A DNA stretch of 64,000 nucleotides from Bradyrhizobium ontarionense (GCF_021088345.1 NZ_CP088156.1:7555001-7619000), one strand, 5' to 3'; counted from the stretch's first letter, positions 8,898 through 17,928 are shown. Program-made: numbers and translations. The notes: generated by a model not told the origin, from the sequence alone.

Positions 8898-9637
8898 CCG
8901 CAGTTCTCGACGTACGCGACGTCAAGAAGAGCTTCGGCGGCATCACCGCCGTCAACGGCGTCAGCTTCGACGTGCAGGAGGGCGAGATCCTCGGCCTGAT
9001 CGGTCCCAACGGCTGCGGCAAGTCGACCTTGTTCAACTGTATCCTCGGCCAGCTGGTGCCGAGCGCGGGCGAGGTGAGGGTCGACGGCAAGCTCGTCACC
9101 GGGCAGCGTCCGTCGGACCTCAATCGCCTCGGCGTCAGCCGCACCTTCCAGCTGCTGCAGGTGTTTCCGAAACTGTCGGTGCGCGACAATCTGATCCTCG
9201 CGGGGCAGGAGCATCGCGGCAGCATGCTGTCGCGCCTGCTCGGTCCGTCCGATGCGGGACTCACCGAGACGGCCGACCAGATGATCGGCTTCTTCAAGCT
9301 GGAGCATCTTGCCAACGAGCCGGCCGGTGGCCTGTCCTACGGCCAGCAGAAGCTGCTCGATGCCGCGATGGCCTTCATGGGCGGCCCGCGCTTGGTGCTG
9401 CTCGACGAGCCGGCCGGCGGCGTCAACCCGACCATGCTCGGCGATCTCAAGGAGCGGCTGATCGCGATCAACCGCGAGCGCCGCGCCACCTTCGTCGTGA
9501 TCGAGCACAACATGGAATTCGTGATGTCGCTGTGCTCGCGGGTGATGGTGATGGCGGAAGGCAAGGTGCTGGCGATCGGCAAGCCCGACGAGATCAGGGC
9601 CAATCCGGCCGTGATCGAAGCCTATCTTGGACACTGA
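8894..9637 (+). CDS. ABC transporter ATP-binding protein (LivG type)
   Basis: A 247-residue nucleotide-binding subunit. It has Walker A GPNGCGKST, signature LSYGQQKLLD, Walker B LVLLDEP and the switch histidine in VVIEHNMEF. The longer helical insert after the Q-loop (SMLSRLLGPSDAG) is usual for LivG versus LivF. The ATG at 8894 overlaps the permease stop by ATGA; an open frame continues upstream inside the permease gene but carries no homology. Confidence 0.92.
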   Translation: MTAVLDVRDVKKSFGGITAVNGVSFDVQEGEILGLIGPNGCGKSTLFNCILGQLVPSAGEVRVDGKLVTGQRPSDLNRLGVSRTFQLLQVFPKLSVRDNLILAGQEHRGSMLSRLLGPSDAGLTETADQMIGFFKLEHLANEPAGGLSYGQQKLLDAAMAFMGGPRLVLLDEPAGGVNPTMLGDLKERLIAINRERRATFVVIEHNMEFVMSLCSRVMVMAEGKVLAIGKPDEIRANPAVIEAYLGH

Positions 9638-9648
9638 GGGAGCCGGCG

Positions 9649-10386
9649 ATGAGTGATCCCATTCTCGACGTCCAGAACCTCGTCGGCGGCTACGGCAAGA
9701 TGACGATCCTCAACGGGACGACCTTCTCGGTCCCTGCGGGATCGATCACCACCGTCATCGGTCCGAACGGCGCCGGCAAGTCGACCGTGTTCAAGGCGAT
9801 CTTCGGCCTGCTCAAGCTGCGCGAAGGCAAAGTGGTCTTCAAGGGCCGTGACGTCACGGGCTTGAGCCAGCGCGCGCTGCTCGGCGCCGGCATCTGCTAC
9901 ATCCCGCAGGGCCGCAACATCTTCGGCGAGCTGTCGGTGCGTCACAACATCGAGCTCGGCGGCGTGGCTGCGGCGCGCGACTTCGATCTCGCCGCCCGCG
10001 TCGAGGCCGCGCTCGACGTCTTTCCGGTGCTGCGCAAGAAGGCGGATCGGCAGGCCTCGACCTTGTCAGGCGGCGAACAGAAACAGCTCGAGATCGCGCG
10101 CGGGCTTCTGCTCGAACCGCAACTGGTGCTGATCGACGAGCCGTCGATCGGGCTGTCGCCGCTCATGGTGCAACAGACCTTCGATATGCTGAAGCAGCTG
10201 CGTGACCGCGGCGTTTCGGTGCTCCTGATCGAGCAGAATGCGCGCTCGGCGCTGGAGATTTCCGACTACGGCATCGTGCTCGAGCTCGGCCGTACCCGCA
10301 TCATCGACAAGGCCGATCGCGTGCTGGCTGATCCGCGCATCGGCCAGTTGTTCCTGGGCGGCGCAATGGAGGAGACGGCGGCATGA
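9649..10386 (+). CDS. ABC transporter ATP-binding protein (LivF type)
   Basis: A 245-residue nucleotide-binding subunit pairing with the LivG-type protein. Walker A GPNGAGKST, the LivF-typical CYIPQGRNIFGELSV, signature LSGGEQKQLEIARG, Walker B LVLIDEPSIGLS and LLIEQN are all present. The start at 9649 follows the previous stop by 11 bases with a GGGAGCC-type site between. Its stop overlaps the ATG of the QuiC-like gene by ATGA, which ties the transporter and the catabolic enzyme into one transcript. Confidence 0.92.
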   Translation: MSDPILDVQNLVGGYGKMTILNGTTFSVPAGSITTVIGPNGAGKSTVFKAIFGLLKLREGKVVFKGRDVTGLSQRALLGAGICYIPQGRNIFGELSVRHNIELGGVAAARDFDLAARVEAALDVFPVLRKKADRQASTLSGGEQKQLEIARGLLLEPQLVLIDEPSIGLSPLMVQQTFDMLKQLRDRGVSVLLIEQNARSALEISDYGIVLELGRTRIIDKADRVLADPRIGQLFLGGAMEETAA

Positions 10387-12254
10387 ACAAGCGCTCGATC
10401 GCAACGGTCTCCATCTCAGGCGCACTCGACGAGAAGCTCAAGGCGATCGCGGCAGCGGGCTTCGATACGGTCGAAATCTTCGAGAACGATCTCGTTGCGT
10501 TCGGGGCGAGGCCGCGCGAGATCGGCCAGATGTGCCGCGACCTCGGCCTTGCGATCTGCGCCTATCAGCCGTTCCGCGATTTCGAGGGCATGCCGGAGCC
10601 GCAGCGCGCGCGCAACTTCATCCGCGCCGAGCGCAAGTTCGACCTGATGCAGGAGCTCGGCACGGATCTGCTGCTGATCTGCAGCAGCGTATCGCCGGCC
10701 TCGCTTGGCGGTATCGACCGTGCCGCCGCCGATTTCCACGAGCTCGGCGAGCGCGCTGCGAAGCGGGGTCTGCGCGTCGGCTACGAGGCGCTGGCCTGGG
10801 GGCGCCACGTGCACGATTATCGCGATGCCTGGGAGATCGTGCGCCGGGCCGATCACAAGGCGATCGGCGTCATCCTCGACAGCTTCCATGCGCTGGCGCC
10901 GGCACTGCCGACCAATGCGATCCGTGCCATTCCGGCCGACAAGATCTTCCTGGTCCAGCTTGCGGACGCGCCCAAGCTCGAACTCGACGTGCTGTCCTGG
11001 AGCCGGCATTTCCGCAGCTTCCCGGGGCAGGGCGATCTGCCGGTCGGGGAGTTCATGGAGGCGATCGCCGCGACCGGCTATTCCGGGCCGCTGTCGCTGG
11101 AAATCTTCAACGACCAGTTCCGCGCCGGCTCAGCACCGCGCACCGCGCTCGACGGCATGCGCTCGCTGCTGCTGCTGCAGGACGATCTCGCCGGAAAGAT
11201 GCCCACCGCGTCGGAAGAGCGCTTTGCCCCCCGCGTCAAGAGCCACGGCATCGGCTTCGTCGAATTCGCCGTCAGCGAGGACAAGGCGCAGGCACTGGCA
11301 ACGCTGTTCGGCCAGCTCGGCTTCCGTAACACCGGACGTCATCGCAGCAAGGCCGTGCAGCGCTGGTCGCAGGGCGGCATCGAGCTGGTGATCAACTACG
11401 AGCCGGTCAGCTTTGCTCATACGCACTACGTCACGCATGGTGCCGGCGTCTGCGCGCTGGCGCTGGATGTCGACAGCGCCGATCGTGCCATGGCGCGGGC
11501 GCAGTCGCTGAAGACGCGCACCTTCGTGCAGCCGGTTGGGCCGGGGGAGCTGGAGATCCCGGCAATCCACGGCGTCGGCGGCAGCCTGCTGTATTTCCTC
11601 GACGCCAAGGGCAAGAACTGGGACGTCGATTTCGAAGCGGTCGCCAGCGATGAGGGCAACGATCGTCTCGTTGCTGTCGATCATATCGTGCAATCGATGC
11701 CGCATGAGGAGATGCTGTCCTGGCTGCTGTTCTATGCCGGGATCATCGATTTCTCCCGCCTGCCGCAGATGGAGATCGCCGATCCCCGGGGCCTCGTGCA
11801 AAGCCAGGCGATCGTGAACGGCGATCGCAGTCTTCGTTTCATCCTCAACGGCTCGACGGCGACCCGCACGCTCTCGTCGCGCTTCATCTCGGAATTCTTC
11901 GGCTCCGGCGTCCAGCACATCGCGTTCTCCTGCGACGACATCTTCGAGGCCGTGGCCGAGATGCGCGCCCGCGGTGCTGGCTTCCTCGACATTCCCGACA
12001 ACTACTACGACGATCTCGAAGCCAAATACGATCTCCCTGCCGAGACCATGGCAGCGCTCCGCGCCAACGAGATCCTGTACGACCGCGACGGCGACGCCGA
12101 GTTCTTCCAGGTCTACACCCACATCTTCGAGGAGCGCTTCTTCTTCGAGATCGTGCAGCGCCGCAACTACCAGGGCTTTGGCGCACCCAATGCCGCGATC
12201 CGGCTGGCGGCGCAGGCGCGCGAGGTGCGGCCGGACACGATGCCGCGGATGTAG
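10383..12254 (+). CDS. quiC: Bifunctional 3-dehydroshikimate dehydratase / HPPD-like protein (QuiC type)
   Basis: A 623-residue two-domain protein. Residues 1 to about 280 form a xylose-isomerase-like TIM barrel with a full metal site: E135 (GYEALAWG), D166 (LDSFH), Q192 (VQLADAP) and E240 (LSLEIFND). This is the arrangement described for the Pseudomonas QuiC1 dehydroshikimate dehydratases, shifted by one residue. Residues about 290-610 resemble 4-hydroxyphenylpyruvate dioxygenase, with all three iron ligands kept: H434 (VDHIVQ), H512 (VQHIAF) and E589 (FFEIVQ). The first domain converts 3-dehydroshikimate to protocatechuate. The substrate of the second domain is not known from the sequence. 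It is the last gene of the ATGA-coupled transporter operon, which fixes the pathway context. Confidence 0.87.
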   Translation: MNKRSIATVSISGALDEKLKAIAAAGFDTVEIFENDLVAFGARPREIGQMCRDLGLAICAYQPFRDFEGMPEPQRARNFIRAERKFDLMQELGTDLLLICSSVSPASLGGIDRAAADFHELGERAAKRGLRVGYEALAWGRHVHDYRDAWEIVRRADHKAIGVILDSFHALAPALPTNAIRAIPADKIFLVQLADAPKLELDVLSWSRHFRSFPGQGDLPVGEFMEAIAATGYSGPLSLEIFNDQFRAGSAPRTALDGMRSLLLLQDDLAGKMPTASEERFAPRVKSHGIGFVEFAVSEDKAQALATLFGQLGFRNTGRHRSKAVQRWSQGGIELVINYEPVSFAHTHYVTHGAGVCALALDVDSADRAMARAQSLKTRTFVQPVGPGELEIPAIHGVGGSLLYFLDAKGKNWDVDFEAVASDEGNDRLVAVDHIVQSMPHEEMLSWLLFYAGIIDFSRLPQMEIADPRGLVQSQAIVNGDRSLRFILNGSTATRTLSSRFISEFFGSGVQHIAFSCDDIFEAVAEMRARGAGFLDIPDNYYDDLEAKYDLPAETMAALRANEILYDRDGDAEFFQVYTHIFEERFFFEIVQRRNYQGFGAPNAAIRLAAQAREVRPDTMPRM

Positions 12255-12309
12255 AAGGCCATCTGACGCTCGACCATAAATCAACAACAAGACGTTCGGG
12301 AGGATATCT

Positions 12310-13878
12310 ATGACGCGCACGAGTTGGCTTCTGGCCTGTGCGGCGGTGCTGCTTGGCGCGCTCGCGACATCGGCGAACGCAGCCGGAATCGAGGTCGGCA
12401 CCGACGCCGGTCCCATCACCGGGAAGTTCCAGCGCAACACTGCGGTGCGCGCCTTCCTCGGCATTCCGTTCGCAGCGCCGCCGGTCGGCGATTTCAGATG
12501 GAAGCCGCCGCAGCCGGTCGCTGCGTGGCAGGCGCCGCGGGCGGCCACGACCTATGGCGCGCAATGCATGCAGCCGGGCCGCTCGAAGACGTCGGTCTAT
12601 TTCGAGTATGCCGGCGAGCAGCCGAGCGGCGAGGATTGCCTGTATCTCAACGTCTGGGCGCCGTCCGACGTCAAGGACGGCAAGCTGCCGGTGATGGTTT
12701 GGATCTATGGCGGCGGCTTCCAGCAGGGCTCGGCGGCCAATCCGGTGTTCGACGGCGCAGCGCTTTCGGCGCGCGGCGTGGTGGTGGTTTCCGTCAACTA
12801 CCGGGTCGGCATTTTCGGCTTCATGGCGCATCCGGAATTGACGGCCGAGTCACCGCAGCGTGCGTCGGGCAATTACGGCCTGCTCGATCTGGTTGCCGGG
12901 CTGAACTGGGTCAAGCGCAACGCCGCGAGCTTCGGCGGCGATCCGGACAACGTCACGATCTTCGGCCAGTCCGCCGGCGCCGCCGCCGTCAGCTATCTCT
13001 ACACCTCGCCCTTGGCGCGCGGCCTGTTCGCCCGCGGCATTGCCGAGAGTTTTGGCGTCGCCAACAAGACCATGCAGAGCCTCGCCGATGGCGAGAAGGC
13101 GGGCAGCGCCCTGGCCGAGAAAGTCGCCGCGCCGACGCTCGCCAAACTGCGCGAGGTGCCGGCAGCGCGCCTGCTGGAGACGAAGCTCGGGATGAGCCCG
13201 ATCGTCGACGGCTACGCGCTGCCGGCCAATCCCTATGCGGTGTTTGCCGAGGGCAAGGAGGCGCCGGTGCCGCTGCTGACCGGCTGGAACAGCGACGAAG
13301 GCACCACGTTCCCCCATGCCAAGACGCTCTCCGCCTATCAGGACTGGGTCCGCCGCAAATATCCAGATATCGCTGAGCAGTTGCTTCAGCTCTATCCCGC
13401 GCGCACTGACGACGAGGCCAAGAGCGCCAACAAGGCAATGGTCCGCGACAGCCTGTTCGCGTGGGGGCCGTGGAGCGTGGCGCGCCTGCACGCCAAGAAC
13501 GGCTTCCCGACCTATCTCTACCATTTCAGCCATCCGCAGCCGCTGAAGGCAGGCGTCACCTACGACGAGATCGACACCGCCGAGGGTCTCGGCACCTTCC
13601 ATAGCTCCGAATATCCCTACATCTTCGGCACGCTGGATCCGCTCAGCCGCGATTGGACTGGGGCTGACCGGGCGATCTCCGAGAGCTTGCAATCCTATTG
13701 GGTGGGCTACGCCTATGCGGGCAGCCCGAATGCGCCTGGTCTGGCCAATTGGCCGCGCAGCGACGCCAAGGCCGAGACGACGATGCTCCTTGGCGACAAG
13801 GTCGGCGTCGGACCGGTGCCGCAGCTCGATCGCATCAGGCTGTTCGATTCGCTGGCTTCGCCTTTCAATGGGTTTTGA
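12310..13878 (+). CDS. Secreted type-B carboxylesterase
   Basis: A 522-residue alpha/beta-hydrolase of the carboxylesterase B family. It has a signal peptide (cleavage after ATSANA, about residue 24). The oxyanion motif is YGGGFQQG, and the triad is S221 in GQSAG, E330 in NSDEG and H431 in GTFHSSEYPYIFG. It starts 55 bases after the quiC-like gene in the same direction, with GGGAGGATATCT before the ATG. A periplasmic esterase beside a quinate/shikimate import and degradation operon could release quinate from plant esters such as chlorogenate before uptake. That substrate is an inference; the family also hydrolyses many other carboxyl esters. Confidence 0.85.
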   Translation: MTRTSWLLACAAVLLGALATSANAAGIEVGTDAGPITGKFQRNTAVRAFLGIPFAAPPVGDFRWKPPQPVAAWQAPRAATTYGAQCMQPGRSKTSVYFEYAGEQPSGEDCLYLNVWAPSDVKDGKLPVMVWIYGGGFQQGSAANPVFDGAALSARGVVVVSVNYRVGIFGFMAHPELTAESPQRASGNYGLLDLVAGLNWVKRNAASFGGDPDNVTIFGQSAGAAAVSYLYTSPLARGLFARGIAESFGVANKTMQSLADGEKAGSALAEKVAAPTLAKLREVPAARLLETKLGMSPIVDGYALPANPYAVFAEGKEAPVPLLTGWNSDEGTTFPHAKTLSAYQDWVRRKYPDIAEQLLQLYPARTDDEAKSANKAMVRDSLFAWGPWSVARLHAKNGFPTYLYHFSHPQPLKAGVTYDEIDTAEGLGTFHSSEYPYIFGTLDPLSRDWTGADRAISESLQSYWVGYAYAGSPNAPGLANWPRSDAKAETTMLLGDKVGVGPVPQLDRIRLFDSLASPFNGF

Positions 13879-13889
13879 GGGGCCAACGA

Positions 13890-14813
13890 TCAGGGGTCCG
13901 GCCGGATGCCCGGCAGGCGGACGATCGCCTCGGCCAGTTGGTCGATCACCAGCCGCACGCGCGCGATGCCGGCGCGCTCCGGCACGATCAGCATGTTGAG
14001 CGGCACCGAGGGCAGCCGGTAGTCGGGCAGGATCACGCCGACGCTGCCGGCTGCGATGAGGTCGTCGACCAGCCAGGCATGAGCGGCGGCGATGCCGCGC
14101 CCGGCCAGCACGGCCTCGCGCACGGCGAGGCCATGATTGGTGCGGAAACGCCCGACGAACGGCACCTCATGGTGCTGGCCATCGGGCGCCATCAGGGCCA
14201 GCACGTCGCTGCCGGCGACATTGGGCATGCGGATGGCCTCATGGCCGATCAGATCCTCTGGCGCGCACGGCTTGCCGCACCTTGCCAGATAGCTGGGTGC
14301 AGCGACCAGCAACCGGTGCGAGTGGCCGAGCGCGCGCAGCTTCAGCGAGCTGTCCGAGAGTGGTGCGAGACGCAGCGCGATGTCGACACCTTCGCGCACA
14401 AGGTCGATGCGCTCGTCGGTCAGGTTGAGGTCGACAGCGATGTCCGGATAGCGGTCCTGGAACGCAAAGACGATCCGGGTGACGTGCAGGATGCCGAACG
14501 CCGCCGTGCAGGAGATGCGGATCATGCCGCTGGCGGCGCCGCGCGTGCCGCGGGCTTCGTCGCCGGCCTGCTCGACCAGCCGCAGGATCTGGACGCAGTT
14601 GGTGAAGTAGCGGCTGCCCTCGTCGGTCAGCGTCACCCGCCGCGTGGTGCGGCTGAGTAGCGGCACGCCGACGGTCTCTTCCAACTCGTGCAGATGGCGC
14701 GTGATCGTGGACTGCCCGACGCCGAGCTCGCGTGCCACCGCGGACAGGCTGCCGCGCTCGGCGACCCGGACGAAGCTGCGCATGTGGGCGATGCTGACGT
14801 CTGATTTATCCAT
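13890..14813 (-). CDS. LysR family transcriptional regulator, divergent from quinone oxidoreductase gene
   Basis: A 307-residue LysR-type regulator of the CrgA/PecT-like class. The helix-turn-helix lies at residues 10-60 (LSAVARELGVGQSTITRHLH), and the effector domain from about residue 90 contains DIALRLAPLSDSSL. It is transcribed away from the NAD(P)H:quinone oxidoreductase gene with only 91 bases between the starts. This is the classic arrangement for a LysR protein controlling both its own gene and its neighbour. A perfect inverted repeat in that gap (14851-14872) is a likely operator. The inducer is unknown; quinones or electrophiles are plausible from the target gene. Confidence 0.88.
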   Translation of the reverse strand: MDKSDVSIAHMRSFVRVAERGSLSAVARELGVGQSTITRHLHELEETVGVPLLSRTTRRVTLTDEGSRYFTNCVQILRLVEQAGDEARGTRGAASGMIRISCTAAFGILHVTRIVFAFQDRYPDIAVDLNLTDERIDLVREGVDIALRLAPLSDSSLKLRALGHSHRLLVAAPSYLARCGKPCAPEDLIGHEAIRMPNVAGSDVLALMAPDGQHHEVPFVGRFRTNHGLAVREAVLAGRGIAAAHAWLVDDLIAAGSVGVILPDYRLPSVPLNMLIVPERAGIARVRLVIDQLAEAIVRLPGIRPDP

Positions 14814-14850
14814 AATACGGCATGATGTTATCGATATGCGTCATATAGTG

Positions 14851-14872
14851 CATAGACGAAGACGCGTCTATG
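14851..14872 (+). promoter_or_regulatory. Candidate LysR operator between divergent genes
   Basis: A perfect 8-bp inverted repeat, CATAGACG then CGTCTATG, is separated by 6 bases. It sits in the 91-base gap between the LysR gene (start 14813, minus) and the oxidoreductase gene (start 14905, plus). The position and symmetry suit a LysR recognition site; binding is inferred. Confidence 0.55.
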
Positions 14873-14904
14873 TCATGGCTTGTTCCAGCAAAGGATCCGA
14901 CGCC

Positions 14905-15699
14905 ATGAACGTCCTGCTCGTTTTCGCCCATCCAGAACCCCGCTCCCTGAACGGCGCCCTGCGCGACGTCGCCGTCGCCGAGCTCAAGGCCCAGGGCCAT
15001 GAGGTCAGAATCTCCGACCTCTATGCGATGGGTTGGAAGTCGGCTGCCGACCGTGCCGACTTTCCGCAACTCGCGCCCGAAGCACGCCTCAACGTCGCCA
15101 ACGCCTCCGGAGAGGCCTTCAAGACGCACACGCTCACCGACGACGTCCGCGCCGAGCAGGACAAGCTGCTGTGGGCCGATGCGGTGATCCTGCAGTTTCC
15201 GCTGTGGTGGTTCACGATGCCCGCAATCCTCAAAGGCTGGGTCGACCGCGTCTATTCCTACGGCTTCACCTATGGCGTCGGCGAGCACAGCGACAAGCGC
15301 TGGGGCAACCGCTATGGCGAGGGCGTATTCGCGGGCAAACGCGCGATGCTCATCGTGACGACAGGCGGCTGGGAGGAGCACTATTCGGAGCGTGGCATCA
15401 ACGGGCCGATCGACGACCTCCTGTTTCCGATCAACCACGGCATCCTGTTCTATCCCGGCTTCGACGTGCTGCCGGCGCTCGTGGCGCATCGCGTCAACCG
15501 CCTCGACGAGGCAGGCTTTGCCGGGATTGCCGAGCAGCTGCGCGAGCGGATGCAGACCCTGTTCACGGCCAGGCCGATCCCGTATCGGCGGCAGAACCAC
15601 GGAGACTATCTGATCCCGTCGATGCAGCTCCGCTCCGAGCTCGGCGATACCGATATGCGCGGCTTCGCGCTGCACGTGGACGCTGCCGCCTCGCGATGA
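14905..15699 (+). CDS. NAD(P)H:quinone oxidoreductase, flavodoxin-2 fold
   Basis: A 264-residue protein of the NQO1/KefF/MdaB-like flavodoxin-2 family. Its marks are VFAHPEPRSLNGAL at residues 6-19 for FMN/FAD phosphate binding, the quinone-site segment QFPLWWFTMPAILKGWVDRV, and TTGGWEEHYSERG. Such enzymes reduce quinones or nitro compounds by two electrons using NAD(P)H, avoiding semiquinone radicals. The ATG at 14905 starts the flavodoxin strand directly; the frame is open further upstream across the divergent promoter without homology. It is probably controlled by the divergent LysR protein and is monocistronic. Confidence 0.87.
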   Translation: MNVLLVFAHPEPRSLNGALRDVAVAELKAQGHEVRISDLYAMGWKSAADRADFPQLAPEARLNVANASGEAFKTHTLTDDVRAEQDKLLWADAVILQFPLWWFTMPAILKGWVDRVYSYGFTYGVGEHSDKRWGNRYGEGVFAGKRAMLIVTTGGWEEHYSERGINGPIDDLLFPINHGILFYPGFDVLPALVAHRVNRLDEAGFAGIAEQLRERMQTLFTARPIPYRRQNHGDYLIPSMQLRSELGDTDMRGFALHVDAAASR

Positions 15700-15720
15700 T
15701 GCTGCCGGGCGCGGAAAAAG

Positions 15721-17595
15721 TCAGCCCGCGCCCATCGCGACCGAGATGTGATAGGTCGCAAAGGCTGCCGCATAGGCGAGCACGAACATGTAGACGAAGG
15801 TGACGGCCATCCAGTGCCAGCTGCCGGTCTCGCGCCGGATCACCGCCAGCGTCGAGGCGCATTGCGGGGCGAAGATGTACCAGGCGAGCAGCGCCAGCGC
15901 CGTGGCGAGGCTCCATTTGCTGGCCAGCACCTGTCCGATCTGCTCAGCCGCCTCCTTGCCGCCTTCGATGGCATAGACCGTGCCCAGCGCCGCCACGGCG
16001 ACCTCGCGGGCGGCCATGCCGGGCACGAGCGCCACCGCGATCTGCCAGTTGAAGCCGACGGGGGTGAGCAGGGGCGCGATGGCCTTGCCGATCATCGCCG
16101 CCAGGCTGTAATTGATGGCGGGCTCGATGGCGCCCTCCGGTGGCTGCGGGAACGAGGCCAGGAACCAGATCAGTACCATCATCGCGAAGATCGTGGTGCC
16201 GGCGCGCTGCAGGAACATCTTGGCGCGGGTGTAGACGCCGATCGCGATGCTGCGCAGCCGCGGCATCTTGTAGTCCGGCAATTCGAGCATGAACGGTGCC
16301 GGCTGATAGTCCCGCATCAGGAAGAACTTGATCAGGAACGACATCAGAAGCGCGCTGGTGATCCCCGCCGCATAGAGCCCGAACATCACAAGGCCCTGCA
16401 TGTTGATCAGGCCCCAGACCCTGGTCGGCGGGATGAAGGCCGAGATGATCAGCGTGTAGACCGGGATCCGCGCCGAGCAGGTCATCAAGGGGGCGATCAG
16501 GATCGTGGTGAGGCGATCTCGGCGATTGTCGATCACGCGCGTCGCCATGATGCCGGGGATGGCGCAGGCGAAGCTGGAGAGCAGCGGGATGAAGGCGCGG
16601 CCATGCAGCCCGGCGCCGCCCATGATGCGGTCCATCAGGAACGCCGCGCGGGCCATGTAGCCGAAATCTTCGAGCAGCAGGATGAAGAGGAAGATGATGA
16701 TGATCTGCGGCAGGAACACGATGACGCTGCCGACGCCCGAGATCACCCCGTTCTGCAGGAAGCTCTGCAGCAGGCCTTCGGGAAGCTGGTCGTGAACGAG
16801 CTGGCCGAGGGCGTCGAAGGCCGCCGACAGCACCTGCATCAAGGGTTGAGCCCAGGCAAAGACGGCCTGAAACATCACGAAGAGGACGGCCAGCAGGATG
16901 AGCAGGCCCCCGACCGGGTGCAGGACGACGGCATCGATCCGTGCCGTCCAGGTGTCGGGGCGCTCGGGCAGGCTGACGGTCGCGGCGATGATGCGGTCGG
17001 CCTGGTGCTGGGTGGCGCGCAGTTCGGGGACGGTGAGGGGGCGCCAGGTGTTGGCGCGATCGCCCATGGCGGCCGCCTGGGCCAACAGCTGGTCGGTCAG
17101 CTGCAGGAGGTCATCGGTTCCCCCCTTGCGGACCGCGATCGAGGTCACGACGGGCACGCCCAGCGCCTGCGACAGGCCGGCGACGTCGACGGTCACGCCA
17201 CGACGCTTGGCGATATCGAACATGTTGAGGACGAGCGCGAGCGGACGACCGGTGCTCTTGAGCTCGAGCAGAAGGCGGATCGTCAACCTGAGATTGGTGG
17301 AATCGGCGACACACAGCACGAGGTCCGGGAGGACCTCGCCGGTGGCGCGTCCGAGCACGAAGTCGCGGGTGATCTCCTCGTCCGGGCTGCGGCCGCGCAG
17401 CGAGTAGGTGCCGGGCAGGTCGACCAGCGAGACCTGGCGTCCTTGCGGGGTGACGAATGCACCCTCTTTGCGCTCGACCGTGACCCCGGGATAATTGGCG
17501 ACCTTCTGACGGCTTCCCGTCAGGGCGTTGAACAGCGAGGTCTTGCCGCTGTTGGGCGTACCCACCAGGGCCAGATGCAGCAAGGGGCTTTCCAT
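15721..17595 (-). CDS. feoB: Ferrous iron transporter FeoB
   Basis: A 624-residue inner-membrane Fe(II) importer. The N-terminal G domain has G1 GTPNSGKTS (about 12-20), G2 NYPGVTVE, G3 DLPGTYSL and G4 NMFD. Two Gate-like membrane modules follow, with SFACAIPGIMATR and CSARIPVYTL. The length is at the short end for FeoB (E. coli about 770), as in many alphaproteobacteria. feoA lies just upstream on the same strand, 22 bases away. It supplies Fe(II) under microoxic or acidic conditions. No FeoC is seen. Confidence 0.95.
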   Translation of the reverse strand: MESPLLHLALVGTPNSGKTSLFNALTGSRQKVANYPGVTVERKEGAFVTPQGRQVSLVDLPGTYSLRGRSPDEEITRDFVLGRATGEVLPDLVLCVADSTNLRLTIRLLLELKSTGRPLALVLNMFDIAKRRGVTVDVAGLSQALGVPVVTSIAVRKGGTDDLLQLTDQLLAQAAAMGDRANTWRPLTVPELRATQHQADRIIAATVSLPERPDTWTARIDAVVLHPVGGLLILLAVLFVMFQAVFAWAQPLMQVLSAAFDALGQLVHDQLPEGLLQSFLQNGVISGVGSVIVFLPQIIIIFLFILLLEDFGYMARAAFLMDRIMGGAGLHGRAFIPLLSSFACAIPGIMATRVIDNRRDRLTTILIAPLMTCSARIPVYTLIISAFIPPTRVWGLINMQGLVMFGLYAAGITSALLMSFLIKFFLMRDYQPAPFMLELPDYKMPRLRSIAIGVYTRAKMFLQRAGTTIFAMMVLIWFLASFPQPPEGAIEPAINYSLAAMIGKAIAPLLTPVGFNWQIAVALVPGMAAREVAVAALGTVYAIEGGKEAAEQIGQVLASKWSLATALALLAWYIFAPQCASTLAVIRRETGSWHWMAVTFVYMFVLAYAAAFATYHISVAMGAG

Positions 17596-17617
17596 GGGCG
17601 ACGCTTTCCGCGCGGCC

Positions 17618-17893
17618 CTAGGCCACGATCACGGCCATTGCCTCGCGTCGGCGGACCGCGACGGTGATGTTGTCGACACGGACGGCGATCGGGTCGCGTC
17701 CGACGATCCCCTCATGCAGGATCTCGACCCGGGCGCCCTCGACGAAGCCCAGTTCGATCAGCCGGCTCTCCAGTTCGACGTCCGGGAGGGACGAGCTCGC
17801 GCTGCCGGCCGCAAGATGCTGGATCGTTCCGGTATAGCCCCGCCGGGCCAAGCCGAGTGGCAGCGGCAGCCGTGTATCGCAGATTTCGCTCAT
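17618..17893 (-). CDS. feoA: FeoA family protein
   Basis: A 91-residue SH3-like FeoA. Family features are LPLGLARRGYTGTI near the start and ESRLIELGFVEGARVEILHEG followed by DPIAVRVDN, ending with AVRRREAMAVIV. I prefer the ATG at 17893; a TTG at 17908 is in frame, but it falls where a promoter -10 could sit (TTGACC at 17927-17922 with AAAATA about 16 bases on). It forms an operon with feoB and is thought to bind FeoB and assist Fe(II) uptake. No clear Irr or Fur box was recognised. Confidence 0.9.
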   Translation of the reverse strand: MSEICDTRLPLPLGLARRGYTGTIQHLAAGSASSSLPDVELESRLIELGFVEGARVEILHEGIVGRDPIAVRVDNITVAVRRREAMAVIVA

Positions 17894-17928
17894 AGCCTGT
17901 ATTTTCAATCGCGTGCCAAGAGGTCAAG

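Noticed and set aside
7027..10386. Naming the transporter as a true branched-chain amino acid importer
   Set aside because: The family resemblance is real, but the flanking quinate/shikimate genes and ATGA coupling to quiC argue for another ligand, so no liv gene symbols were assigned.
15748..17667. A 639-codon plus-strand frame
   Set aside because: It is antisense to feoB, whose GTPase and membrane motifs are unmistakable; the plus-strand product is a charged, domain-free sequence.
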